Positions 49,417 to 58,297 of a stretch of DNA of 64,000 nucleotides are shown piece after piece. The stretch is from JAGSPQ01 sp038206395 (GTDB lineage: Bacteria; Myxococcota; Myxococcia; Myxococcales; Myxococcaceae), in assembly GCA_038206395.1 (NCBI GenBank), contig JBBRAX010000036.1, positions 13,219 to 77,218 on the forward strand, read 5' to 3'. Both the position numbers and the translations under genes were made by a program. Numbering within the stretch: position 1 is the first letter of the stretch; each line of letters starts with the position of its first letter. The notes beneath the pieces are model-generated. The model searched no databases. It saw nothing but the letters and a program-made list of their open reading frames with translations, and was not told the origin of the DNA.

Positions 49417-51072
49417 TCAAAACGCCTTGTTGAGGATCAGCCCGAAGCCGACGTTGAACGCGGCGCTCGGCCGGATCCCGAAGCCGAGGAACATGTCGAC
49501 CTGGAACATGTCGAGCGCGAGCAACGACACCGTGGGTCCGACGCCCATGCCGAACGCGGGGTAGAGCTCCTGCGTCGTGCGGTTCCGTTCGGCGAAGATC
49601 CCGAAGTCCGCGAACGCGCCGATCTTGAGCACGTCGCGCACCAGCGAGAAGCGGAACTCGAGAAGAATCGAGATCGCGGTCGGCACCCAGATGCCGTTGT
49701 AGATGCCGCGAACGAACTCACCCACCGAGATCTCGTCGGCAAAGGTGATGTCACCCCAGGTCGCGTGGCCGCGACCCTTCACCCAGAAGTCGTGCCAGCC
49801 GATTTCCTTCACGTACTGGTAGCGCAGGTCGACCCAGCCCATGCCGAGGTCTTTACGCAGCGGGAAGTAGTACCTGAACTCGGACTCCAGCGTGTGGCGG
49901 CGATCCCACCGGAGCACCTTCGGGTTCACCACCGACTCGTGAAGCAACCGCACGAAAGGTCGGTTGTGCTGGATCATCCGCCCCTCGTACGGGGTGTCGA
50001 CGCCCGGCGGTGACTCGACGCCGAACAGCACGCGGTACTCGTAGCCCGCCGCGACCGAGAAACGCAGCGCGGGCCGCACTTCGAGCTCGAGCTGCAGCGC
50101 CGCATCGACCGTCCAGTTCCAGAAGCTCTCGATCTGCAGATCACCGCGCTGCCGGGACGTGATGCTCGTCGCCGTCCAGATGCCAGGCCGGAAGTACTTC
50201 GCCAGCTTCTGCGTCGTGTAGCTCGCGTCGAAAGCACCGCGCGAGAAGTACGGGTACAGGTCGGCGGTGCCAATGCGGAACCGTGCGCCGAGCCCCCCGC
50301 TGCCGCCCACGTACCAGCGGTCGCCTTTCGCCAGCAGGTCGCGCCCGACGTAGTTGAGGCCAAGCTCGATGCCGTCGATGTAATACGCGCGGATGTCGAC
50401 CCCCACGTAGCTGTGATCGTTGGGAGGGAAGCTGATTCGCACCTCGTACGGCCGGCGCGGGTGAATCATGTTGCCGCCCGCCACCGAAAAATCGAGCTCG
50501 TCGGGAAACGCCTCGACCTGCGGCCCGTTGTGCTTCACCGGCGCGGTGCGCACCAGCTGCCACACGACTCCCGGAGTGCCCAGCTGCTCACCCAGGCTCC
50601 GCACCTGGCGATCGAGCAGATCGCGGTTGAACACGTCGTAGGGCAGCGCCAGCGCCAGCTTGAATCGCAGCTGCTGAAACGACAGCTGGCCCATGAAGAG
50701 GATGCGGTCGATCTTCCCTTCGTCGATCGTCGCCTCGATTTCGTTCTTCTCGGTGACCCGCGCGGTCACCGTGGCGAGCTCGTAGCCCATCTCGCGCATC
50801 CGCTTTTCCAGCTGGGCGGCCACCACCTGCGCGGTCGCTTCGTCCGGCACGGCCTTCGTCGGCAGGTGCACCGCGTCCAGGTAGAAGGTGTGCGGCTGAA
50901 CCTCGGCGCCGATGATCGTCACCGTCACCTTTGGGGTGATCGCTGCCGACGGCAACTCGATGCCCGCGTCCGGATCCAGCGCGTCGACGACTTCGCCGTG
51001 GGTACCGGCGTCCAGCGAAAAGCCCTGTGGGTCGGCGAGGCCAGTGAGCGTCAGGAGAATGGCAGTGAGCAT
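49417..51072 (-). CDS. Outer-membrane barrel protein with POTRA-like N-terminus, copy A
   Basis: 551 residues. Signal peptide (MLTAILLTLTGLA), a short D/A-rich spacer, a POTRA-like module (about 45-150, EKRMREMGYELATVTARVTEKNEIEATIDEGKIDRILFMG), then a long beta-rich C-terminal domain of alternating-residue strands (YYIDGIELGLNYVGRDLL, WVDLRYQYVKEIGWHDFW) ending in phenylalanine (LNKAF), the classical barrel-assembly signal. This is an Omp85/TamA-like layout, though it is shorter and divergent from BamA. The substrate is unknown. The gene downstream of its paralogue starts 7 bp after that stop, so the pair is one operon. Confidence 0.78.
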   Translation of the reverse strand: MLTAILLTLTGLADPQGFSLDAGTHGEVVDALDPDAGIELPSAAITPKVTVTIIGAEVQPHTFYLDAVHLPTKAVPDEATAQVVAAQLEKRMREMGYELATVTARVTEKNEIEATIDEGKIDRILFMGQLSFQQLRFKLALALPYDVFNRDLLDRQVRSLGEQLGTPGVVWQLVRTAPVKHNGPQVEAFPDELDFSVAGGNMIHPRRPYEVRISFPPNDHSYVGVDIRAYYIDGIELGLNYVGRDLLAKGDRWYVGGSGGLGARFRIGTADLYPYFSRGAFDASYTTQKLAKYFRPGIWTATSITSRQRGDLQIESFWNWTVDAALQLELEVRPALRFSVAAGYEYRVLFGVESPPGVDTPYEGRMIQHNRPFVRLLHESVVNPKVLRWDRRHTLESEFRYYFPLRKDLGMGWVDLRYQYVKEIGWHDFWVKGRGHATWGDITFADEISVGEFVRGIYNGIWVPTAISILLEFRFSLVRDVLKIGAFADFGIFAERNRTTQELYPAFGMGVGPTVSLLALDMFQVDMFLGFGIRPSAAFNVGFGLILNKAF

Positions 51073-51079
51073 GGGTTTC

Positions 51080-52906
51080 CTAGAAGGCCTTCTGGAACTG
51101 CATCGAGAAAGCGGCGTTGAAGTTCGCGTTCCGGCGGAAGCCGAACGCCATGAAGAGGTCGAGCTGGAACATGTCCATCGCGAGGAAGTGAAGGCTCGGC
51201 CCGAAGCCGTTCGCCAGCTCGACCGCAGCCTTGCCCTGCGTGCGCAGCGGCACCGCGAAGACGGCGAGGTCGTGGAATACGCCCACCTTGATGTCGTCGC
51301 GAACCAGCGAGAAGCGAAACTCGAGCTGAAGGGTCGCTCCGCTGGGGACCCACTGCGCGCCGAAGAGGCCGCGGGTGAGCTCGGCCACCGACAGCTCGTC
51401 ATGAAAAGTCACCTCGCCCCACGACAGATGGCCGCGCGCCTTGACCCAGAAGTCATGCCAGCCAATCGGCCGCACGAACTGGTAGCGAAGGTCGGCCCAG
51501 CCGAAGCCCTGCTCGTTTTGCAAGGGGAAGTAGTAGCGAAGCTCGCTCTCGATGGTGTGGCGGCGATCCCAGCGCAGCACCGTGGGGTCGAACACCGACT
51601 CATGAATCGCGCGAATGAAGGGGCGGTTGCGTTCGGTGACCGTGACGTCGGGGGGCGTCTGGAAGTCGGGCACCACCTCGAGTCCGAACAGCTTGCGAAA
51701 CTCGAAGCCCGCGCCAACGAGGAAGCGAAGGCCCGGGCGCGCTTCCACCTGCAGCTGCAGCGCCGCGTCCGCCGTCCACGCCCAGTAGTTCTCGACGAAG
51801 AGGTCGGCGCGCTGGCGCGAGCTGAGGTTCGTCTCGGCCCAGAGGTTCGGCCTGAAGTACTTCAGCAGCGGCACGGTCGAGTACTGCGCCTCGAAGTAGG
51901 CGCGCGAGAAGTGCGGGTAGAGCTTCTCGGTGAGGATTCGCGAGCGCAGCCCGACGCCGCCGCTGGTCGCCACGTACCAGACGTCGCCTTTGCCCAGCAG
52001 ATCACGGCCCGTGTAGTTGAGCCCCGTCTCGAGCCCGTTGACGTAGTTCGATTTGATCTCGAGCCCGAAGTAGCTGCCCTCGACATCGGCGAAGCTGATG
52101 CGCACCTCATACGGCCGGCGCTCGTGCACCATCTCAGCGCCGGCGAGGTTCATGTCCATCTGCGCGGGGATGCTCGTCACCTGCGGCCCGGCGTGATCGA
52201 CCGACGCCGTGTGCACCAGCTCCCACCGCACGCCAGGCATCCCCAGCGCGTCAGCGAGCTCGCGCACCTGGCGATCGAGCAGCGGCCGGTTGAACACCTC
52301 GTAGGGCAGCACCAGCGCCAGCTTGAACCGCACCTGCTGAAAGGACATCTGCCCGAGGAAGATGATCCGGTCGACCTTCCCTTCGTCGATGGTCGCTTCG
52401 ATGCCGCCTTCCACGACGCGCGTCGAGACGCGGGCCAGCTCGAAGCCTACGCGGTGCAGGTAGTGGGCGAGCTGTTCTTGAATCTCTTTCGCCGTCGCTT
52501 CGTTCGGCCGCGCCGACACCTTGAGCTTCAACATGTCGAGGTAGACCTCGGCCGGAAGCACCAGCGCTCCGAGAATCCGTACCGTCACCTGCGGAGCGAC
52601 GGCCGCGGCCGTACTGACGCCGCCATCGGGGTCCGTCTGATCGATCACGATGCCGCGCTCGCCCGCATCGACCGCGAAGCCACCGTCGGAAGACACCACG
52701 AGGTATTGGCCGAGCCCGCCGTCGCGAACCACCATCGGCGTCACCACGGCGGCGTTCGACGGCCGGGTGCCCAGCGGCGACTGCGGCCCCGTGGCGGTCG
52801 GCGTCGACGGGGCTGGCTGCACGGGCGCAGCCGGGGCCCCACCGAAAGGCGTTTGCCCGGCATCGGGCGCTGCGGTCAGGGCGATCGAGAGCAGCACGGT
52901 CAGCAC
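51080..52906 (-). CDS. Outer-membrane barrel protein with POTRA-like N-terminus, copy B
   Basis: 608 residues, colinear with copy A from about residue 100: EGGIEATIDEGKVDRIIFLGQ, VLPYEVFNRPLLDRQVREL, RRPYEVRISF, VLRWDRRHTIESELRYYFP, WHDFWVKARGH and the terminal QFQKAF all have counterparts. The N-terminal ~100 residues are a Pro/Ala/DGG-rich spacer unique to this copy. Start is GTG at 52906. The two copies clearly arose by tandem duplication and have diverged considerably. It is divergent from the small exported protein at 52942. Confidence 0.8.
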   Translation of the reverse strand: MLTVLLSIALTAAPDAGQTPFGGAPAAPVQPAPSTPTATGPQSPLGTRPSNAAVVTPMVVRDGGLGQYLVVSSDGGFAVDAGERGIVIDQTDPDGGVSTAAAVAPQVTVRILGALVLPAEVYLDMLKLKVSARPNEATAKEIQEQLAHYLHRVGFELARVSTRVVEGGIEATIDEGKVDRIIFLGQMSFQQVRFKLALVLPYEVFNRPLLDRQVRELADALGMPGVRWELVHTASVDHAGPQVTSIPAQMDMNLAGAEMVHERRPYEVRISFADVEGSYFGLEIKSNYVNGLETGLNYTGRDLLGKGDVWYVATSGGVGLRSRILTEKLYPHFSRAYFEAQYSTVPLLKYFRPNLWAETNLSSRQRADLFVENYWAWTADAALQLQVEARPGLRFLVGAGFEFRKLFGLEVVPDFQTPPDVTVTERNRPFIRAIHESVFDPTVLRWDRRHTIESELRYYFPLQNEQGFGWADLRYQFVRPIGWHDFWVKARGHLSWGEVTFHDELSVAELTRGLFGAQWVPSGATLQLEFRFSLVRDDIKVGVFHDLAVFAVPLRTQGKAAVELANGFGPSLHFLAMDMFQLDLFMAFGFRRNANFNAAFSMQFQKAF

Positions 52907-52941
52907 GGGTTCCTCTGCAGCCGCACTGCAATCGGGGCGCC

Positions 52942-53361
52942 ATGTATGGTCCCCCCGTGAAGAAGCGATGGATTGCGGTCGTGTTGGCAGCCGGGACGCT
53001 GGCCTTTTGGGCCTTCCGATCGCCGTCGCGGGGCGGCGTGTTCGAGGTGCAGGTGCAGCCGGGTTTCGCAGGGTGGGTGGTGGTCAAGCAGGGGGTGGCC
53101 GGTGCGCCGCCGCTGCCGTCTGACCGGGTTCGGTGGACGATGCGCATCCCCCCGTCAGGCGTGCTCGAGACGTCCACGGTGCTGCCCGATCACGCGCACG
53201 AGACCCGCTTCTTCTTGATCGAACGCGAGGGCTCGGTGCTGGTCGCTTTCAAGCCCGACCCCACGGCCGTGCAGGAACGCCGCACCGGAAAGTGCCTGCT
53301 CCTTTTTGTCGCACCCGGGCCCGCGCCGGTGCCGCCGCCCCCGGATCAAAGTTGTGACTGA
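52942..53361 (+). CDS. Small membrane-anchored or exported protein
   Basis: 139 residues with an N-terminal helix (KKRWIAVVLAAGTLAFWAFRS) acting as signal anchor, a short beta-rich domain (FEVQVQPGFAGWVVVKQG) and a Pro-rich tail ending in Cys-Asp. The ATG at 52942 and a GTG at 52957 (protein then begins KKRW) are both possible. No family recognised. It lies 35 bp from the divergent barrel-protein gene and 55 bp before the MopE-type lipoprotein gene. Confidence 0.6.
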   Translation: MYGPPVKKRWIAVVLAAGTLAFWAFRSPSRGGVFEVQVQPGFAGWVVVKQGVAGAPPLPSDRVRWTMRIPPSGVLETSTVLPDHAHETRFFLIEREGSVLVAFKPDPTAVQERRTGKCLLLFVAPGPAPVPPPPDQSCD

Positions 53362-53416
53362 AGGGTTGCGGGGGCGGTGTGACTTCGCGGGGGGATTTGT
53401 GTCATCACGCGCGCCT

Positions 53417-54982
53417 ATGCGCGGGATCTTCGTGATTACGCTGGCTTTGGCCGTCACCGGCTGTACCTGCAACGGCAAGAAGCTCAAAGACCGGGAAGAC
53501 CCGCCCGACGCGGCGATTCTCTGCATCGGCATCGTCGAGGTCTGCAACGGCCTCGACGACGACTGCAACGGCCTGGTCGACGACGGCCTGCCGATGAATA
53601 GCTGTGGCATCGGTGCCTGCGCCAACACGGGCCCGTCGTGCGTGAACGGCGGCCCGGTGACCTGCACCCCGCTGGCGGCGAACGTCGAGATCTGCGACGG
53701 GAAGGACAACGACTGCGACGGGATGACAGACGAAGACCTGATGCCGACCACCTGCGGCCAGGGTGAGTGCATGGCGGTCTCGGCGACCTGCGCAGGTGGC
53801 TCGCCCGTCACCTGTATGCCGCTGCAGCCGAGCACCGAGCAGTGCGACGGCAAGGACAACGACTGCAACGGCACGGTCGACGAAGGCCTGCTGCAGAACC
53901 TGTCGACCGACCGCCGCGTCACCAACAACAACGCCAGCAGCGACTTCGTCTACGCCGGCTGGAGCGGCACCCAGTTCGGCCTCGTCTGGCAAGACAAGCG
54001 CGACAACAGCAACGGCGAGATCTACTTCGCGGCGCTGAACAAGACGGGCGTTCGCCTCGGCGCCGACGTTCGGGTCACCACCACCACGGGCGTCGACGCG
54101 CACCCTGCCCTGGCGTGGAACGGCACCCGCTACGGCCTCGTCTACGCGGACAACACAGCTGGCAACTACGAGCTCTACTTCCGCCTGCTCGAGGCAAACG
54201 GCACGCCGGTGGGCAACCCGATTCGGCTCACCACTGCGGCCAACGCGTCCGACTGGCCCGACCTGGTGTGGACAGGCAGCTTCTTCGGCCTGGTCTGGGA
54301 AGACGAGCGCAGCGGAGCGTCGAAGGAAGACGTCTATTTCCAGAAGCTCGACGCGTCGGGCAACAAGGTGGGGCCCGAGATCCAGGTGACGACGGACGGC
54401 GCGCGGCAGATGGCTCCGATTCTGAAGTGGACGGGTACCGACTTCGGCGTGGTCTGGACGGACACCCGCTTCACCCAGCGCGAGATCTACTTCCGGAGGC
54501 TGGACGGCAATGGCCAGCCGGTGGGCAGCGAGCTGCGCGTCACCAACGACGGCGCGGACTCCGCGTGGCCCGACCTGGCGTGGAATGGCACCGACTGGGC
54601 GACGGTCTGGCACGACACGCGCGACGGCAACGCCGAGGTGTACCTGGCGAAGATCTCGGCGGCGGGCGTGAAGCTGGGCAACGACCTGCGGCTCACCAAC
54701 GCCAGCGGCTTCTCGGGCTACCCGTCGATCGACTGGAATGGGTTCCAGTACGGCCTGTCGTGGCAAGACGACCGCGCGGGCAACGTGTCGATCTACTTTG
54801 CCCAGGTGAACGCGTCAGGGACCAAGAACGGCGCCGACCTGAAGGTCAGCTCGGGCAGCGGCGACAGCTCGTTCACGACCGCTTTGTGGAATGGGTCGAC
54901 CTTCGCGTTTGCGTGGCGGGACGACCGGAACCCGCCCAGCGGAAACACCGAGCTCTACTTCGCCTACGTCGGCTGCCCTTAA
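53417..54982 (+). CDS. MopE-type metal-binding lipoprotein with propeller-like repeats
   Basis: 521 residues. Lipobox LAVTGC. Residues about 30-165 hold three copies of the MopE/putative metal-binding motif (CNGLDDDCNGLVDDG, CDGKDNDCDGMTDED, CDGKDNDCNGTVDEG), Asp-rich loops between cysteines that suit Ca2+ or Cu+. The rest (about 170-520) is a series of about seven blades with a repeating GLVWQD.RD core (FGLVWQDKRD, FGLVWEDERS, FGVVWTDTR, ATVWHDTRDG, GLSWQDDRAG, FAWRDDR), a beta-propeller. Upstream starts fall before the natural signal, so the ATG at 53417 is used. Probably surface-exposed. Confidence 0.83.
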   Translation: MRGIFVITLALAVTGCTCNGKKLKDREDPPDAAILCIGIVEVCNGLDDDCNGLVDDGLPMNSCGIGACANTGPSCVNGGPVTCTPLAANVEICDGKDNDCDGMTDEDLMPTTCGQGECMAVSATCAGGSPVTCMPLQPSTEQCDGKDNDCNGTVDEGLLQNLSTDRRVTNNNASSDFVYAGWSGTQFGLVWQDKRDNSNGEIYFAALNKTGVRLGADVRVTTTTGVDAHPALAWNGTRYGLVYADNTAGNYELYFRLLEANGTPVGNPIRLTTAANASDWPDLVWTGSFFGLVWEDERSGASKEDVYFQKLDASGNKVGPEIQVTTDGARQMAPILKWTGTDFGVVWTDTRFTQREIYFRRLDGNGQPVGSELRVTNDGADSAWPDLAWNGTDWATVWHDTRDGNAEVYLAKISAAGVKLGNDLRLTNASGFSGYPSIDWNGFQYGLSWQDDRAGNVSIYFAQVNASGTKNGADLKVSSGSGDSSFTTALWNGSTFAFAWRDDRNPPSGNTELYFAYVGCP

Positions 54983-55000
54983 TTCTCTAAGCTGGGGCGC

Positions 55001-55642
55001 ATGAGCGGATCAAACCGCCGGCGTCACACCCGCGTCCGGCCCCGGCAGCTCGCGACCCGCGTGCGCTCGGGGGATGACCTTCACATCGGCCTCGGCATCG
55101 AGAACATCTCGATGGGCGGCATCTTCGTGCGCTGTAACACGCCAATGAAGGTCGGCCGCGCGGTGGTGCTCGAGATCATGCGCGCCGGAGCGGCCCAGAA
55201 GCTCGAGCTCGAAGGCACGATCACCGCATCGATCTCGATGGCTGCCGCCGCCGCGTCGCACCGCACCGCCGGCATGGGGATCTCTTTCGACCCGCTGCCG
55301 CCGCACGTCGAATCGCGCCTCGAGGGGCTGATCGTCAGCATCGACCCGTCGGCGTTGAAGCAACCCGCGGCCAAGCGTTCGGCGAAGGCGCCCGCGCTGG
55401 GTGAGAGCACCGAGCTGACTCCGGCGTTCGTGCCCAGGAGCAAAGTCTCTGACACCACGCTGCCGCCCCCGACCAACCGCACCTTCATCGCGAAGAAGCC
55501 AGCCGTGGTTCCGGTGGACGAGGAGTACGAGACCCTGCGCCGCGAGCTCGAGGAGAAGGACGACGAGATCGCGAAGCTCACCGCCGAGAACAAGAAGCTG
55601 CGTCAGCGGCTCCTCAACCTCGTCAACACCGGCAACGCGTAG
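55001..55642 (+). CDS. PilZ domain protein with C-terminal coiled coil
   Basis: 213 residues. PilZ domain (about 1-115) with RRHTR as RxxxR and NISMGG as (D/N)xSxxG, then a Pro-rich disordered linker, then a short predicted coiled coil (about 172-208, LRRELEEKDDEIAKLTAENK). Likely a c-di-GMP-dependent scaffold that dimerises through its tail. A short distance (18 bp) after the MopE-type lipoprotein gene on the same strand. Convergent with the glycine-rich lipoprotein gene. Confidence 0.85.
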   Translation: MSGSNRRRHTRVRPRQLATRVRSGDDLHIGLGIENISMGGIFVRCNTPMKVGRAVVLEIMRAGAAQKLELEGTITASISMAAAAASHRTAGMGISFDPLPPHVESRLEGLIVSIDPSALKQPAAKRSAKAPALGESTELTPAFVPRSKVSDTTLPPPTNRTFIAKKPAVVPVDEEYETLRRELEEKDDEIAKLTAENKKLRQRLLNLVNTGNA

Positions 55643-55672
55643 GCGGCTCCCCGCCTTCGCCTGCCCGGACTC

Positions 55673-58231
55673 TTAGTTACTCGCGAGCACGGTGCCCGCC
55701 TGCCCCGGCGGCCCGTTCTGCGCCGCCTGGAAACCCGAGCCGCCCGGACCGCCAGCGCCGGGAGCTCCGGTGGTGCAGTTGAGGCTCGAGGTGTTCGGAG
55801 CGGTGCCCTTGTAGAAGACGCAGATCGCCGGGCCGCCGGGGCCGCCAGCTCCACCGCCGCCGCGGCCGCCCTGCCCGCCCGAAGAGCCATTCGCGCCGCT
55901 GCCCGCAGTCTTGTCGCTGCACTCGGTGCTCGCCTGGCCCGGCGAGCCGCTGCCGCCGGGGCCGCCGATCGCGCCCGTCGAGCCGTCGCCGCCGTCGCCA
56001 CCCTTGCCGCCGTTTCCAGTCGTCAGCTTCGACGCGTCGATCGTCACCACCGAGTTGATCGAGGCGATCGCGAAGCTGCCACCACCGCCGCGCCCCCCGA
56101 GGCCACCGAAGCCGCCGCAGCCGCCGCCACCGCCACCGCCGCCACCGCCGCTGGTGTTGTTCGAGCAACCCAGACAGGCGAAGCCCGAGCCGTGCTGGGT
56201 GCCACCGCCGCTGCCGCCGCCGCCACCCCCGCCGCCCGGGGTGCCGTTGCCGCCCGAGCCACCCACCGGAGGCAGGTAGAGGCTCGACGCGTTCAGCACG
56301 CCGATCGCCGCGCTCGCCGTACCGCCGATGCCGCCGTTGCCGGGCTGGCCGGTGGAGCCGACCGCCGGCGCCGCGCCGCCGTTCGTCGCCGAGGTGAGGC
56401 TGCAGCTGCCGCCCCCGCCGGGGTTGCCGCCCGTCGCTCCGAAGCCGCCGCCAGGGGCCTGCGAGCCCGTGACGCCCTGCTGGCCACCGGTGGTGCCGCT
56501 GACGCCCTGACCTCCGAAGCCACCCGTCGCGCCGCACGCCGAGAAGCCTTGATTGCCGCGCGTCGGAAACCCCGGCGCGTTTCCACCCGGGCTGCCCTGG
56601 GTCGGGGTGCTGCCATTGTTGCCGTCGAGGCCGGCGCTGCCGTTGCCGTTGCTGACGGTGAGGTTGCTGAGCGTGACGCCGCCCGCCGAGTCGGTGATGA
56701 AGACGCCGATGCTGCTCTGGCCCAGGCCCGTCGCCGCGGCGGCGTTGATGCTGAACAGCTGCACGGTGGTCGGCAGCGAGAGGTTGCTGCCGCGCACGCC
56801 AACGGAAGCGCTGCTCAAGATCAGGGTCAGGTTGCTGACCGCGCGCGACCAGCCGGCCGCCGCGTTGTAGCTGCCGTAGAGGCTGATGCCGCTGACCAGC
56901 GTCACCGTCTCGGCGTAGATGCCTTGCGAGACGTAGACGTCCTTCTTGCCCTGCGCCTGGGCCGCGGCGATGCCTTCGCCAATCGTCTTCTTCGGCAGCG
57001 CCTTGCTGCCGGGGTTCGCGCTCGCGCCGCCCAGGGTGTCGACGAAGATCGCGTTCGCCTCGATGCCGTCGATGCCGTCGCAGTTCGTGTCCTGAAACAT
57101 CAGCTCGGGCGCATCGGTGGTGGTGCAGGTCGCTTCGCAGCCGTTGAGCGGGTTCTTGTCGATGTCGCCGAAGCCGTTGAGGCAGGTGAAGGTGCACATG
57201 CCGGTGGTGCACATCGGGGTCGCGTTCGCCGCGGTGCACGGCTTCGCGCAGGCGCCGCAGTGCAGCAAGCTGGTGTTGGTGTTGGCCTCGCAGCCGTTGC
57301 TGTACACGCCGTCGCAGTCCTTGAACGGGGCGGTGCAGCTGTTGATCGTGCAGGTGCCGGTGGTGCACTTCGGGGTGCCGTTGGCCGCAGCGCAGCTGTT
57401 GGTGCACGAGCCGCAGTACATCAGCGAGTTCTTGTCGATGTTGTTGTCGATGACGCCGTCGCAGTCGTCGTCCTTCTCGTTGCAGATGTCGATCGAAGGC
57501 ATCCCCTGCACGCACGACTGCGGCATGCCGTTCACGCAGTTGGAGAAGGTGCGCTTGCACTCGCCGACGCCGCAGCTGGTCTCGCCCAGGTTCTCGTCGA
57601 CCTGCGTGTTGCAGTTGTCGTCCTTGCCGTTGCAGACCTCGGGCTGCGGCATCAGCGCGGTGCACTCGGTGTAGCCGGCGGTCATGCAGGTGCGCGTGCC
57701 CAGGCAGGTGCCCGCGTCGTTGCTGTTCTCGCAGGTCAGCTGCTGGCCGACCGACAGCGTGGTGCAGGCACAGGTGCCGCTGTTGGGCTGGCACTGGGCT
57801 CCGACTTCCGAGCCTTCGGAGGTCATGCCTGGAATGCAGCGGTAGCTCTCGGGGCAGGCGTTGTCGAACGAGCAGTCGCGGCCGCAGACCTTCACGCCCG
57901 AGACGCTGATGCAGATGTCCGCGGGGTACGGGCAGTCGGCGTTGCTCTGACACGCTTTGCAGAGCCCTTCGCGCGCCGGCACGCAGCCGAAGCGATTCAA
58001 GTCGACCTGGGTACAGACCTCTTCCTTGGTGCAGCCGGCCGTACACTTGCGGCGGCACTTCAGCGCCTCGCCCTTGAGCGCGAAGCACAGGCCCGTCTCA
58101 CACTCGATGTCGGTGACGCAGGGGTCCCCTTCCGGCTTGACCGGATCCTTCGTCGGCGGCTTGCTGCAGCCCCCGCACGCAGGAAGCACCAGCACAGCGG
58201 TTGCCAGTGCAATCCAGAGCCGGACGTTCAT
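55673..58231 (-). CDS. Cysteine- and glycine-rich lipoprotein with MopE motifs
   Basis: 852 residues. Signal peptide and lipobox VLPACGGC. Residues about 35-340 hold many disulphide-type cysteines, two MopE motifs (CNGKDDNCNTQVDEN and CNEKDDDCDGVIDNN) and two repeats of a CGSCTNSCAAANGTPKC type. From about 360 to 520 comes a right-handed beta-helix-like segment (DVYVSQGIYAETVTLVSG). The C-terminal ~330 residues are extremely glycine-rich, collagen- or PE-PGRS-like, encoded by GGC/GGT-rich DNA at about 55680-56700. A surface fibre or adhesin is the likely role. The opposite strand also has a very long open frame here because of the codon bias. Confidence 0.82.
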   Translation of the reverse strand: MNVRLWIALATAVLVLPACGGCSKPPTKDPVKPEGDPCVTDIECETGLCFALKGEALKCRRKCTAGCTKEEVCTQVDLNRFGCVPAREGLCKACQSNADCPYPADICISVSGVKVCGRDCSFDNACPESYRCIPGMTSEGSEVGAQCQPNSGTCACTTLSVGQQLTCENSNDAGTCLGTRTCMTAGYTECTALMPQPEVCNGKDDNCNTQVDENLGETSCGVGECKRTFSNCVNGMPQSCVQGMPSIDICNEKDDDCDGVIDNNIDKNSLMYCGSCTNSCAAANGTPKCTTGTCTINSCTAPFKDCDGVYSNGCEANTNTSLLHCGACAKPCTAANATPMCTTGMCTFTCLNGFGDIDKNPLNGCEATCTTTDAPELMFQDTNCDGIDGIEANAIFVDTLGGASANPGSKALPKKTIGEGIAAAQAQGKKDVYVSQGIYAETVTLVSGISLYGSYNAAAGWSRAVSNLTLILSSASVGVRGSNLSLPTTVQLFSINAAAATGLGQSSIGVFITDSAGGVTLSNLTVSNGNGSAGLDGNNGSTPTQGSPGGNAPGFPTRGNQGFSACGATGGFGGQGVSGTTGGQQGVTGSQAPGGGFGATGGNPGGGGSCSLTSATNGGAAPAVGSTGQPGNGGIGGTASAAIGVLNASSLYLPPVGGSGGNGTPGGGGGGGGSGGGTQHGSGFACLGCSNNTSGGGGGGGGGGCGGFGGLGGRGGGGSFAIASINSVVTIDASKLTTGNGGKGGDGGDGSTGAIGGPGGSGSPGQASTECSDKTAGSGANGSSGGQGGRGGGGAGGPGGPAICVFYKGTAPNTSSLNCTTGAPGAGGPGGSGFQAAQNGPPGQAGTVLASN

Positions 58232-58297
58232 GTGTTTCTCCCCTTAAGAGGCGCTTCGTATATCGCACTTCGAGGGGTGACCGCGTGCCGCCGCGCG

